The notes under the pieces: generated by a model
What the model was told of the DNA's origin: nothing
The model's database searches: none
The model's input: only the letters and a program-made list of their open reading frames with translations
Translations under genes and position numbers: made by a program
Assembly: GCA_023935145.1 (NCBI GenBank)
Contig: CM043698.1
Location: forward strand, 38,961,501 to 39,025,500
Length of the DNA: 64,000 bases
Source: Bretschneidera sinensis
Lineage: Eukaryota > Streptophyta > Magnoliopsida > Brassicales > Akaniaceae
Direction: 5' to 3'
Shown: positions 47,212-58,712 of the stretch, in pieces
Layout: each line of letters opens with the position of its first letter
Numbering within the stretch: position 1 is the first letter of the stretch

Positions 47212-48255
47212 ATGTCAAGACCATCAGTTTCCACCTCCGGTGCATCCAGCAGGCGTGCTTCGTCATCTCGGCCCAGCATCGAGCAGCGCGAGCTTTTATT
47301 TGAGACCTCATTCGCCATCGATGATGTATTCCGGCACATGGACGCCACTCAATGGGCCGTCCAAGAATTTCGACATCAAGGGTTGAAGAAGTTATTTAAG
47401 CCGATATGTTCCACTGCCTATTCCCAGCTCGTGGTCCAGTTTTATGCGAGCCTCTCATTTGACTGCAGCAGACCGGGAGTTCTCACTTCTTCAGTTCGGG
47501 GCATGCCCATCGAGGTGACTAGTGTCGATATCGCTGCTGCTCTTTATTGCACCGACGAGTCCCCTCTTGAGGATACTGATATCGAGGAGCAGCCGGAGTC
47601 CTTTGCCCTGGCTGAGATCATCACGAACATGTGCACTGGCCAGTATGCCGACAGGCATAACAATGCGGCCAGCCGGTCCAAGCTGCCTCCACGACTATGG
47701 CTCACCGACACAATCCTACAGTGCAATGTGTGTCCCTTGGGGCACAAGACACAACGGCGAGACTAGTTTCTCCAAACTTTATATGCTTTCCATAGAGGCC
47801 ACTGGTACTCCATCCCAGCTGTCATTTGGAGCCAGCTGCACAAGTTCTAGGATCATGTACATGGCCGTCAGACTACCACGGCCAATGCTTGGGGCCTTCC
47901 TTTCCCGTTCTTACTCTCCTCCATCCTCAAGAAGAAGGGGATTAAGGGGACCCATAGCGACGGGCCAGTGCGAGAGCATCTCTTTTTTGGGAAGGTTCAG
48001 TGGACACTCAGCATCTCGCATATGCCACGAGGACTCCCAGTACCTGCTCCAGCAGCTGAGCGAGTTGAGGAGGATCACATGGAGACCGAGACCTCGGTCA
48101 TTAGCCCAGTATGTGAGGAGGACCATTCGGACATGGGACCTACCGAGTCCCAGCACTTTCTAGTTGAGCTGTCCTCCTTCCGAGGTGAGGTCTCTGCTGC
48201 TACCACACTCGTGGATCAGTGCATGGACAGTTTGGAGGCAAGGTTAGCACGATAG
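47212..48255 (+). pseudogene. Extra 3' ORF of the Athila-like element (plant transposon protein type), one in-frame stop
   Basis: One frame from ATG 47212 to TAG 48253-48255, about 347 codons, broken only by TAG at 47764-47766. The N-terminal part has VVQFYASLSF and SVRGMPIEVTSVDIAAAL; after the stop come FLQTLYAFHRGHWYSIPAVI and GLPFPFLLSSILKKKGI. This layout resembles the 'putative plant transposon protein' domain found in the env-like position of Athila relatives. A helix-forming C-terminus (FRGEVSAATTLVDQ) follows. No membrane segment is obvious, so an envelope role is not supported. Family assignment is from memory. Confidence 0.6.
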
Positions 48256-49060
48256 GAGGCTATGCTGCAGGCCATTTTTGATTGCCTACCTCTGACACCC
48301 GGTACCTCTTCGATTGCACCACCTGATGATCAGTAGTGAGAGGATACCACGTCTGGCTGAAGAAGTTAAACTTAGCGCTCATGGGAGGCACCCCAAAGCA
48401 TATACTTTTTCTTAGTTTATTTCATTTTATTATTCGTATTTCCTAGTTTATTTTTTTATCTATTACTTGTTTTCCATGTTATGTTTGTTTTTCTTTCTCT
48501 TTTCAAGGGCAGCGTGAGTACATCCAGTTGAAGTTTGGGGCCGTGCTACAAGCCATGCCATCCATCAGTTCTCCATCTCCCAGGTCAGCTCCTTCTATGC
48601 TATTCACACATTGGGGACAATGTGCAAATTAAGTTTGGGGGTATAGGGACACATTCACACACTCACTATGTCCCACATTTTTCTTTTTGTTTTTATTTTC
48701 ATAGATAAATACATGTTCATTCTGTCCAACAAACTTTTTTTTTTGTGATCTAAACAAAACTGTATGATTTGACTTCATTAGCGAGCTTAACACTTTGAAC
48801 ATATAGGCCAATAATCAAGTTTTGAACCTAGATCACTGCCCTTTAGGTATTTAAGAATTCACAAGTTTAGCTTAAACTATCACGAGCACATTAGCACATG
48901 ATCGTGTGGGGTATGACATGTTATTTAGATTTGTATGTTTATTTTGCTTGACTGTGAACTAGATGACCTATTAGATTGATATTTTGGCATATAAAAATAG
49001 AAAAGATTGATTAGTGCTCAAAAGAAAAAAAAATGCTCCTAATGATCAATAAAAACAAAA

Positions 49061-49230
49061 TCTTCCGCCGAGTAACTGGCCCTCTTGCCTCAGTAAGCAT
49101 TGAGTGTTACGTCAAAAGGTGGAAAATTCTAAGTGATCATTAAAAAGAATCTTTCGCCGAGTAACTGGCTCTCTTGCCTCAGTAAGCATTGAGTGTCACG
49201 TCAAAAGGTGAAAAATTCTAAGTAGTAGCA
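49061..49230. repeat. 89-bp tandem repeat (two copies)
   Basis: TCTTCCGCCGAGTAACTGG at 49061 and TCTTTCGCCGAGTAACTGG at 49150; each is followed by CTCTTGCCTCAGTAAGCATT and GTCAAAAGGTG. Few mismatches. Confidence 0.9.
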
Positions 49231-49742
49231 TTAAACCCAATTAGTTTCGTAGCCTTGTTGACTCGAGTTAGTAAGTCCTTAGGGGTGTCTTTACACCTAA
49301 TGCCCTAAAACCATATGGTTTGGGAGTCATTGGCTAAACACTCGTTACACGAGTCAACAAGAAAGCTTAAGGGAACTAACGTGGCAAAAATCTCGCAAAT
49401 AAAAGTCTATTCCATGTTTGTTGACTCTAATAGGAAGTTTGGCGAATCTTGAGTCATCGAAACACTACACGTTTGAATTTCTTGGAAGCCCAATCTTTTA
49501 TGTGCTAATTACCACACACTAAAGTCAAACTTGTGATGTCTTAAACTACCTCATGAATATGATTTACGTTCAAAACTCTTATTCATTGCAAAAATATGTT
49601 TACACTTGTTAAGCTTGCTCATGAATGCGCATCATAGTTTTGTGTAAAATCTAGACTTTTGATTGACACTATGAACATTGGATTTATCTATGTTTTTCGT
49701 TTTATTTTTTAATTTAGTATTGCTAAGGGACTAGCAATATGT

Positions 49743-49755
49743 AAGTTTGGGGGTG
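49743..49755 (+). other. Polypurine tract of the Athila-like element
   Basis: AAGTTTGGGGGTG abuts the 3' LTR start TGATAG. It repeats the tract at about 48630. Confidence 0.75.
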
Positions 49756-51094
49756 TGATAGATGCTTAAATATTCATATTTAAGCCCCCTTATTTACATT
49801 TGTTAGGTCCTTAATTACGTTAATTTGGTCTCTTTTACTCCATTTGTGTGTTTTACATGTTTTTATAGGGTTTTGGAGAAAAAGAAGCCGTTTTGGCACT
49901 TAAAGGAAGAAACCTGGAATCCCTGGAGCATTCTCTGGACAAATTGTGATCGATCGCGCCATGCAATGCGATCGAGCGCACATTGCGATCGTGCGCACAC
50001 ATGAAGGATCGAGCGCACACTGCGATCAAGCGCAAGACATATGCGATCGAGCACACATGTACGGGCGTGAACAGTAAACTGCAGAACCCTATTTTGGAAA
50101 TAAGAGAATTTTCATTTTAGGAAGGTTTAGGAACTTTTGGGTCTCTTAGGACTTCTCAAAGACCTATAAATACACTTGTAACTCACACACATAACACACC
50201 TCAGATAGAAAACACTTTTCTCTTTTCTTTTACTTGGAGTTGAGAGCTTGGGAGAGAATTGATGCCGCTTCTCTCGGGTTTATTCTTCTCCTTTAATGTT
50301 TAGTTTATTTATAATGTTTATTTCAGATAGTATGTGTAACTAACTTTCTTATAGGGCTTGATTGAAGCCCTAGTTATGCATTTCCATATTTATATTCATT
50401 GATAAAATCTTTGCTGATAGCCTTTATTATGTTGCTTAACTTGATTCATGCCTGTGCTTATTTAAATTCCTCATATGTATGTGTATGGCGAATGTATGCA
50501 TGTGGTATGGATTGGTTAGTTAGATCAATTTGGATGACCGAGTCCCGGGTCTAACATTAGTAACAAAGGATATCTTATCCAGATACCCGGGTTAATCAAC
50601 ATAGGAAACCGGGAGTAGATACCATGCCCTAGGTCTCATGTGGTTGTCGATTTCCATAGTACTTATGTTTTCTTAAGGAAGAACTCAAGCAGATACCATA
50701 CTGAATCCCTTAAGGAAAAAAAGAGTTAGAGTAGATACCATGCCTAACTCGTTGCTTAGGGAGATCAATAGCTTAAGGAGTAGATACCATGCCCTTAGGT
50801 TGGCAACCAATAGGTATACATGATAAGTCTAATACACTGATACCTTATACAATTGGGAAAGTATGACTAGTGGTGGATATCAAAGCCCTATGTCTTTATT
50901 ATTATCAAATCACACACAACAGTTATTTTATTTCTTTTTACTTAAAGAAACTAATTCTAAAAAACCGAACTTTACCAATCCCTGTGGAGATGACCTTGCT
51001 TTCGCACACTATACTACACTGTTGACCTTGTGCACTTGCAAGTAAAACTAGTACGATTATTCACCTATTTATTTAGGTATATAAACGCACAACA
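49756..51094 (+). repeat. 3' LTR of the Athila-like element
   Basis: 1339 bp, the same length as 39463-40801. Differences are concentrated in the GCGATCGAGCGCA cluster (49940-50065). Ends CGCACAACA followed by the duplicated GATAT. Confidence 0.92.
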
Positions 51095-51099
51095 GATAT

Positions 51100-53483
51100 A
51101 TATAGAGCAACCTAAAGGTTTTGTGATTTCTCGAAGTTAAGATAAGGTTTACGAGTTAAAAAAAAAAGCTCTTTATGGCTTGAAACAGGCTCTAAGGGCA
51201 TGGTACTATAGAACAGATTCACATTTATGCTGTTAAGGATTCAAACGAAGCGAGAATGATGCAACCTTGTCTATGAAAAATATTCTCCAATGAAGATATG
51301 TTGATTATTTCATTGTTATTGGGTACAATTCAAAGATTTTGCAAAAGTTCAAGCTTGATATGTAGAAGGAGTTTGAAATGACATATCTTGGTGAAATGAA
51401 GTATTTTCTTGGGATGCAAATTTATCAGACTTAAGCTGGGATTTTTGTTTCTCAGAAAAAGTATGTTTAAGAGATCTTGAAGAAATTTGAATGCAATCTT
51501 GTAAACCAGTAGCTACTCCTCTAGTTCTAAATGAAATTTTTTCTAAAGAAGATGGTGCAAAGAAGGTTGATGCTTATGTTTATAGAAGTTTGATTAGTAG
51601 CTTATTGTACTTAACAGCTACCATACCTGATCTTATATTCTCAACTAGTTTACTATCTAGATTTATGCAAAGTCCTAGTCAAATTCATTTTGGAGCTGCC
51701 AAGAGGGTGTTAAGGTATTTAAAGGGTACAGATATCTATGGCATATGGTTTACTTCTATAGAAGATCAGAGTTTGAGAGGGTTTGTTGATAGTGATTGGG
51801 TTTGCTCTCTTGATAATATAAAGAGCACATCGGATTATTGTTTCTCATTTGGCTGGTTTATTCTCTTGAATTTTTAAGAAGCAAGAGGTTGTAGCTCAAT
51901 CTACTGCTGAACTAGAGTATATTGCAGTTGCATCTGCTGCAAACGAAGCCATTTGTTTGAGAAAAATTGTTGGAAATCACCTTGACAAGATGCCCATGTG
52001 GTGATCTTCCAAACACCCAAGTCTAGAATGACTTGTAGAAAGAATTTCAGCAATCGAACACAAGAACAGAAAATCAAAGAACGAAAGAAGACAAGAAATT
52101 TGTTATCGAGGTTCGGAAATGTGCCTACATCCCCGTGAGTTCCTCCGAACTCTCTGCACTAAATCAATGGTTCTTTACAATTCAGCAACCCTCTCCAAGA
52201 AACCTCAGGTTCTTGAAGGAACCAAGAAGAGAACTAGAAAGTGATAGACCTATTACAATGCTTTCTATCAATTCTATACTACCCTCTCTTCTTTATAACC
52301 AGCCTCACTACAAAGAGTCCCTCTTGTGTTTTGTGTCTTTGCACTCTCACACAATTCTCTCTTGTATTACATTTGATCTCACACAATGTCACAACAATGA
52401 TTCTTCTCACATCTGAAAAATGAGGCTAGGGAACCCCTTTTATAGCCATCCACTTCTTGGACATTCTTGTGTGTCATTCTCCACTCTTAGATCTTGATGA
52501 CCACTTAACCATGGCCCTCCATCAATCCTAAGTGGTGCTGTGCATTTTAACCTTGCATTCACGCACCTAAGAGAAGGCTGAAGCATGTTGTCTATGTGTG
52601 CCGGCCAGCGCTGCAGCGCTGAGGAACCGGCGCTGCAGCTTCAAATTTCTGTCCCTTGTGCTATTCCTGCCAGGTTCCAGCGCTGCAGCTCAGTGCTGCA
52701 GCTCCAAGTTGCTGTCCCCTTCACACAACACCCTTCTGCTTGTGTACAGAAGTGCGCACACTAGTGCGCATGGCCTTCCCTTGCTCCAACATGAAGCACA
52801 CACATGTGTGCAGCCTTCTAACTTGCTGAACTTTGATCCTCCACTTTGGTTTAGACTTTAACCATCTTTGAACCATACTTGGACCTGTTCAAACTTTAAC
52901 CATGTTTGAATCATGTTTAAACCTTAGACAAATACCAACAAAAATTCTTACGGGCAGAAGCAACTAAAGGCTACTTATATTTTCTATGATAACAATTGTG
53001 CCATAGCCATTGCTAAACATCCAGTGCAACATGGGAAAACTAAACACATCAAGGTGAAGTTTCACTCGATTAGAGAAGCTGAGAAGAATGAAGAAATTTG
53101 TCTGGTTTATTGCAAATCTGAGGAGCAACTTGCAGATATTTTTACCAAAGCTCTTCCTAAAAGCAAGGTTTGAATTCATTAGAACAATGCTAGGAGTCTC
53201 ATGCAAAAATCTCAGGGAGGAGTGTTAAGGATTGAGATTTTTTTCCAGAAAATCTGCACCTTTTTACTGATAATCGGCACTTTTGCATTATCTTTTGCTG
53301 ATGTATTTTGTGTTAGCCTTATTTCAAGGAAAGCTTGTTTGACTACTAACGTGTGTTAGTCCTTGTTTCAAGGAAAAGTTTGTTGACAGCTTTTATATCA
53401 TGTCTCATATAAAAGCAGAACTGCTACTGTATTGAGTAATAAAGCAAAATTTTTCTGGTTTTAACTTTTCAGATAAAATTGCA
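51100..53483 (+). mobile_element. 5'-truncated Ty1/Copia fragment, unit 5, main part
   Basis: Continues from 39462. RNase H piece 51491-51877 has both the CCT and the 17 bases that are lost in other copies (it is the most complete version), but shows Ile for Arg in TATIPDLI. A solo LTR (51968-52940) separates it from the C-terminal piece (52946-53172). LTR starts at 53223 with the extra CTGCACC segment. Confidence 0.8.
51968..52940 (-). mobile_element. Solo LTR (973 bp), probably Copia
   Basis: Starts TGTTGGAAAT and ends ATACCAACA, flanked by the 5-bp duplication AAAAT (51963-51967, 52941-52945). No internal retroelement genes. The stretch near 52108-52140 resembles the CGTGGTTC...TACGTCCACG block of the TNT1-like LTRs in the same sense, which suggests the element lies on the minus strand like them. 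A cluster of AGCGCTGCAGC motifs lies at 52607-52705. Short open frames inside it are not considered genes. Confidence 0.82.
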
Positions 53484-55677
53484 TTCAATATTTTCGACTT
53501 TTATTTAAAAAGCAAATGAATTGAAAATTCGTGATGTTATTGATTTGCAAAAGAAACTAGTGCCGGTTTCTACCGTCTTTGACTTCCAGCATCGATAAGT
53601 ATGATTGGTGTTCAGTGATCATAGCAACTGGAGGATCTTATTTATTTACTCGGCGTCTTTTTTAGCAACATCATGTTTATGCACAGTTGAAAGATTTCAA
53701 ATGCCTTATTTCCGATGTGATACTTTAGAATTAAGAAATCTTATAAACGTTAGGCACTTGGAGAAATTGGGCATGTGAAAACCAAGTACTGGTTGTCCTT
53801 TTCTTTTATCTGCTTTTGCGCAAAGCAAATGGTAAGAAATCCGTTGAAAGTGTTTATGAAATAATTTATGTTTTTCACAATCAAGTACTCTTAAATTGGT
53901 TTCTGTTTTTAAAAAATTGAGTTAATGTAAGAATTTTTTTAATGATTGTTTGCCTAATTCTCAAAACTGTGTTTTTTCTTTTTTTTACGTAAATTGTTTC
54001 AAAAACTATTTTATAACCATGAATCGTTTTTAAGCTAAACGGATTCTAAATGAAAATATAAAAGGATGATGTATGTGAATCCTAAAAGTGCTTGAAAAAA
54101 ATGATATGTGGTATAAATAATATATAAAATAAAAATTTCACCTAAAAATTTATCAAAATTAGAAGCTTGAATACAAGTGACATGTTGCTTTTGGAGGGAT
54201 ATATTTTGTTTTATCTAATGGTAATGGTAAGATGAACATTTGTACCATGTATCTTTCATAGACCTGAGTTAGACAATAATTTTTCTCGCAAATGGCATGT
54301 AAAGCTTCAATTTCCTACCAAGGCAGATAAGACAGATACTATAAAGAGTTCTTTGAAAATTTTTAATTTTCAACTAATGTGGCGTAATTCAGTGTAGTCA
54401 AATATACTTTGAAAATGTACATTGTTCTGATCTGCATGGCGCGGGTGGAATTGGACTTTTAATAACTGTACACAAAATACTTTTCTGCTATAAATTTATC
54501 ATTCCAAACTTTAGAATACTATGTCAAAAAGTGAAATAATCTCAAGAGAAAAACTTCTAAACTTTGAATTAAAATGTCGAATTTGGGAAGTTAGCTTTAA
54601 GTTTGAATTATCTTACATGATCGCATACACATTGATCTCATGCTTGAACTTAGAGAAATTTACAGATTTTGAGTTCGATTATTGAAAAAATCAGGAGAAG
54701 AGTTTTTCAAATATCATTTTGCAACATTAATTTGAAGTTTATTATAATTTTATATGTTTAGATTTTTATCTTGCTAATAAAGTACATGAAATTAAAACGT
54801 TATCCTGATTTCAAAAGTTCAAATAAATTTGCACATTTTTGTTTAATCTACCGTAAATCTTTATAGAATCATATGGAATTAAAAGTTAAATGAGACTCTA
54901 AAGGTTAAAATAATTTACACCTTCCATTTTTCAAGTTTTATACCTTTAATAGCCTTTTTGACGCAGGAGGATCCAAGTCAGATGATGCAAAGTTGGCAGA
55001 TCAGCGCAGAACTGGCAGGTGGACTACCTAGAACGAGCTATGGACTCAGATTAGGCTCGAAAGACCCTAGTCTGATTGAAAACGGGCCAACGAACAAAAT
55101 TGAGAAACTCTCATCATCGTCGTTTTTAAGCCAAAAAACGACGTTTAAGCCATCAAATTGGCAGTTTACAGTTTTTAGGAAACTTTTAATTTAGTTATTT
55201 TAATTTTAACCTTAATTTAATTTTTCTATTTTGTTTCGACCTTATAAATAAGGTCTTGGGGTTTCGTAAACATTATTATTGAATTTGCATAATTTTAAAT
55301 AAAACATCAGAGTTGTTTCTCTGTATTGTTTTTTAGGGTTTTTCTTGTATTACTCCCTGTGAACAATCTGTTCGACTAGCCTGCAGAACAATCGCCATTC
55401 TGCCCGGCCTCACTTTTTCAATTGGGAAAATACATTTCTCTTGAAAAAATGTAAATCTTTATATATCCAAATTCAATTCAATGCATTAGGATGCTGTCCA
55501 AAAGAACATATATGAAATTAATGACACATTTATTTTAAGATTTTCTTTAGAATCCAAATCAACTATATATATAAATATATTAACCTTATAAATACTGCCG
55601 AGACAAGCCAAATCACAAAAGTACTACTAAACATACCCAATTTCTCTTATAAGATATCAACTACAATACAAGATAAT
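53484..55677. other. Spacer upstream of peptide copy 6
   Basis: Homologous to the other spacers; interrupted at 54959-55412 by a solo LTR placed inside the left inverted-repeat arm (54943-54958 and 55413-55518). TATA-like ATATATATAAATATA near 55564. No gene seen. Confidence 0.6.
54959..55412 (+). mobile_element. Solo LTR (454 bp)
   Basis: Starts TGACGCAGGAGG and ends GGCCTCA, with the 5-bp duplication CTTTT (54954-54958, 55413-55417). A TATA box (CTTATAAATAAGG, about 55242-55254) and an AATAAA-like AAATAAAACA (about 55298) follow in LTR order, which gives the orientation. The open frame at 54958-55194 is not recognised. Lineage unknown. Confidence 0.8.
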
Positions 55678-55987
55678 ACCGAGAAGAACTCATTCAAGAC
55701 AACTTTCTTCATAATTCTCTTTATCATCATTTCGTCATGTTAGTCTCTCTCTCTTTGCCTCTTTGGATAATACATTATTGTTTATTTGTTTCTTGTCATA
55801 TAATTTATGTCATGAATTTTTTTTAGGTATACCGTTTACAAGAATGCAAGGAGCTGAAGCCAAAGGACGTTTTATAACCCCTGAATGCTTAGTTAAATTG
55901 TCATGTCCACCAGGTAAAATTAGTGTTTGTGTTGATGGTACATGTGTATGCAAGTCAATCTTTGCACGACACTCAAGTTTAGGATGA
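55678..55987 (+). pseudogene. Dead copy 6 of the cysteine-rich peptide gene
   Basis: Exon-like parts 55678-55738 and 55827-55987. The start codon is ACC instead of ATG, and the first conserved Cys (residue 35) is Arg (AKGRFITPEC). Splice sites and the other five cysteines remain. With start and one disulfide partner lost, it is unlikely to work. Second-domain relic with TGA as in copies 3 and 5. Confidence 0.75.
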
Positions 55988-56997
55988 ACAGTGCGAGGAC
56001 AATTGTTGTTCAATGCACCAGAACCATGCCATGGATTGTGTTAATGGTTGATGCAAGTTCAAAAAATATGCTTGAGAAAGATGTATCTTTGTCCCTGTAA
56101 TGCAAAATAAATAATTTTTAATAATAACACTCGAGTGAAGTGATTGGGCCATGTAGCTAAAATTTAAAAGTTTATGGTCAACTACAACAAATAGCGATTG
56201 TTTGTTGTTACACCCAAAACAAATTAAATTGCTTCAATTATTATTTAATTGTCAAGATCCTAGTGTTAGATCAATGCGGAATATATATTAATGGAAAAAG
56301 ATTGTTGAACACCACGAGAAACACTTGAAATAAACACTCTTGCCACTTCAGCAAGGTAAAATAAAAAATAAAATATTTTACTTTATATTATTAAAATTTT
56401 GTCCTTCTTATCTAAAGTTACTAAAATAGATAGCATAATTCTTTAATATACTAACAATTTAGTCCCTTTAAATAAAATAATGACTTTTTGGAAAACATGT
56501 TATAATCTAGATACTAAATATAGAGATTTAAGTATAGTAGTCACTGCATTGACAGTAACATTGACGGAGTACTAAACTTTCTGGTAGATCTAGTATATCA
56601 GTTAACTGCAAAAACGAAAAAAATGAAAAAAATATTAGAAACCCTCGCTAAAATAGGGAAATTAGATTTCAGTGGTGAAAGTAAACAACTGATGAGAAAG
56701 GTTGAACTTGGATTAAAAAATCTTCCCTCCGGAAAACATGATATCTGGATATGTGATTGAAAAAAGTTTAAAACCAATACTAAAGAACAAGTATAAATCC
56801 TAGGAGAAAAAAAAGTTTTATTTAGAGAAGTTATCTTGAACAAGTGAGAAGAACCAAAAACTAATGAGGAATTGATATATTGGGAACAAAAAATACAAGA
56901 ATTAGACTATCCAAATGAAAAAAAAAATACATACAATAAAACCAGAGAATAGTGAAGGAACTTCTATAAGCAATGAAGACGATTGAGATGATGAAAC

Positions 56998-57110
56998 AAT
57001 TTCATTTGTGTACTTTTGGACTGCATCCCAATGTATTGAATTTGAATATATAAAGATTTACATTTTTTCAAGAGAAATGTATTTTCCTCATTGGAAAAGA
57101 TCATTAATTG
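56998..57110 (-). repeat. Right arm of inverted repeat flanking peptide copy 6
   Basis: Reverse complement of the split left arm (54943-54958 plus 55413-55518). Confidence 0.65.
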
Positions 57111-57433
57111 CATCATAATCCAAAAGTACTTATATATTTGGACAGCATCCTAATCCAAAAGAACTTGTATATTTTTCTAAGCAATATGTTGAATTTCTGA
57201 AAGCTCAGAAAGAAGAATTAAAGAAAGCAAAAGGAGGGAATGCAAATAGTTGAGAGCCAAAACCACAATCACCGCCTCCAAAATTCATAGAGAAAATTTT
57301 AGAAGGAAAGCTAGAATATTCATTCGGGTTTGCTAGAGAAACCACACCAGGAAAACTTGAAGGTGAAGTAGGAACAAAAAAAATACAAAACACCTATTAG
57401 GTACAAATTTCTACCAAATCCAAATAAAAAGTT

Positions 57434-57601
57434 ACAAGCAGTAGTAACTATTCGTGTATATTTGGATATAGACTGTACAATAGATCCAAAAAAGCTTAGA
57501 AGATTGGGCTCAAGCTAACAAGCAGTAGTAACTATTCGTGTATATTTGGATATAGACTGTACAATAGATCCAAAAAAGCTTAGAAGATTGGGCTCAAGCT
57601 A
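57434..57601. repeat. 84-bp tandem duplication in viral fragment 6
   Basis: ACAAGCAGTAGTAACTATTC occurs at 57434 and 57518; the two 84-base copies look identical. Private to this unit, so recent. Confidence 0.92.
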
Positions 57602-58659
57602 GTGATTTGGTAATTAAAGGAAATATCAAATGGGACCGAGAATTCGCTAAACGTTATCTTGAAGCCACTTTGAGAGGAAACACTAAAAACTTTTTTGAAA
57701 AATATATAGACACACCTAATTTTGATGTATGAACTAGTTAAGAACATAATTTGGTATATTGGATGTCAAAATAATTAAAAAATAGAATTTTGTGGACAAC
57801 AAGATGTTGAAGTATTATTTGACAAAAAGCATTAGAGAAAAGCTGCAAACCTAAGACTTTGTAATATGAATAGGTTTGATGAATACATATGTGAATTCCA
57901 AAAATATTATTGTAATTGAAAAACTCAGAAACACCATATTGGATAGATAAATTCATTAAAAAAAACTATCTGATCCTGGAATAGCTTAATATTGAAAAAA
58001 TATGATAAGTATTTAAAGGAAAAAAGATGAATGAATAGATAAATTGGGATTAAGAGTTCAATTTGTAAAAAAACATTAAGAGACTTCTACACAAATACTT
58101 TAGCTATGAAAGATTCTAAGAAAAGGCTAGGTGATAGTATGAATAAGAAAAGTTATGTGTACTTAGCAGATATGCCATGATAGTATATGGGTGCAAAAAA
58201 TCAAAAATAAAAAAGAAATACAAAAATAGATAAAGGCTATAAAATCTACAAGAAGAGTTTTAAAAAGCGAAAGTTTTTTAGGAGAAAAAGAAATTATAAT
58301 AAAAACTCTCCTTGTCCTTCAGGAAAGCATAAATTTGAATGCACTTGTTGGATTTGCAAAGAAAAAAGACATAGCTCTTGATTGCCCTAAGAGAAACCCT
58401 AAGTAAAATGAAAAAATGATTGAGCTTTTAAGGAGCTAAATTAAGAAAAAGAATTAGTATCAGAAAATAAAATATCAAATAATGAGTGATAATGAGTCTG
58501 AAGAAGAATAAGAAGACTATAAGCATTTATGAATGACAAAAGAAGAATATTTCGTTGAAATTACAAGCTTAAGAGAGATATATAATTCACATGAAAGACA
58601 TGAAGCAGAAGATTATGATGAACATATGGGAAATTGGAATGTACCAGATAGGAAAAAAA

Positions 58660-58663
<4 letters not shown>

Positions 58664-58707
<44 letters not shown>
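58664..58707. repeat. (AT)n microsatellite at the Copia target position
   Basis: About 22 AT units. Other units have only GATATATATAAAACA here, and in units 2 and 4 the Copia element inserted just after this motif. Confidence 0.95.

Positions 58708-58712
<5 letters not shown>

Larger units (their letters stand above)
48256..49755. other. 3' untranslated region of the Athila-like element
   Basis: Contains GGGAGGCACCCC (48381-48394), a first purine-rich tract AAGTTTGGGGGT at about 48630-48641, an 89-bp tandem repeat (49061-49230) and the final polypurine tract AAGTTTGGGGGTG ending at 49755. No gene seen. Confidence 0.75.
39463..51094 (+). mobile_element. Athila-like Ty3/Gypsy retrotransposon (11.6 kb, defective)
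   Basis: Two 1339-bp LTRs (39463-40801 and 49756-51094) with the 5-bp duplication GATAT at 39458-39462 and 51095-51099. PBS, gag, protease, RT, RNase H, integrase and an extra 3' ORF follow in Gypsy order on the plus strand. Athila hallmarks: gag start with LFPLDPEHERT, NTYNPGWRNHPN in the gag tail, PBS TTGGCGCCGTTGCC, the GGGAGGCACCCC signature after the last ORF, and AAGTTTGGGGG tracts. All major frames carry stops or shifts. Confidence 0.92.
34748..53483 (+). repeat. Array unit 5 (A form, split by an Athila-like element and a solo LTR)
   Basis: Spacer, peptide gene 5, viral fragment and truncated Copia. The Copia part is split at 39462 by an 11.6-kb Gypsy element and at 51967 by a 973-bp solo LTR. 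It lacks the 17-bp RNase H deletion of units 1 and 3, so it is not part of their recent dimer duplication. Confidence 0.83.

Noticed and set aside
47212..48255. Envelope gene of an infectious retrovirus-like element
   Set aside because: No clear signal peptide or membrane anchor; the sequence looks like a transposon-protein domain.
52135..52861. Frames of 60-93 codons in the solo LTR
   Set aside because: They lie in an LTR, overlap each other and show no domain.
1885..55987. Claim that the host is a nodulating legume because the peptide looks NCR-like
   Set aside because: The six-cysteine pattern also occurs in defensin-like peptides of many plants; nothing else in the window identifies the host.
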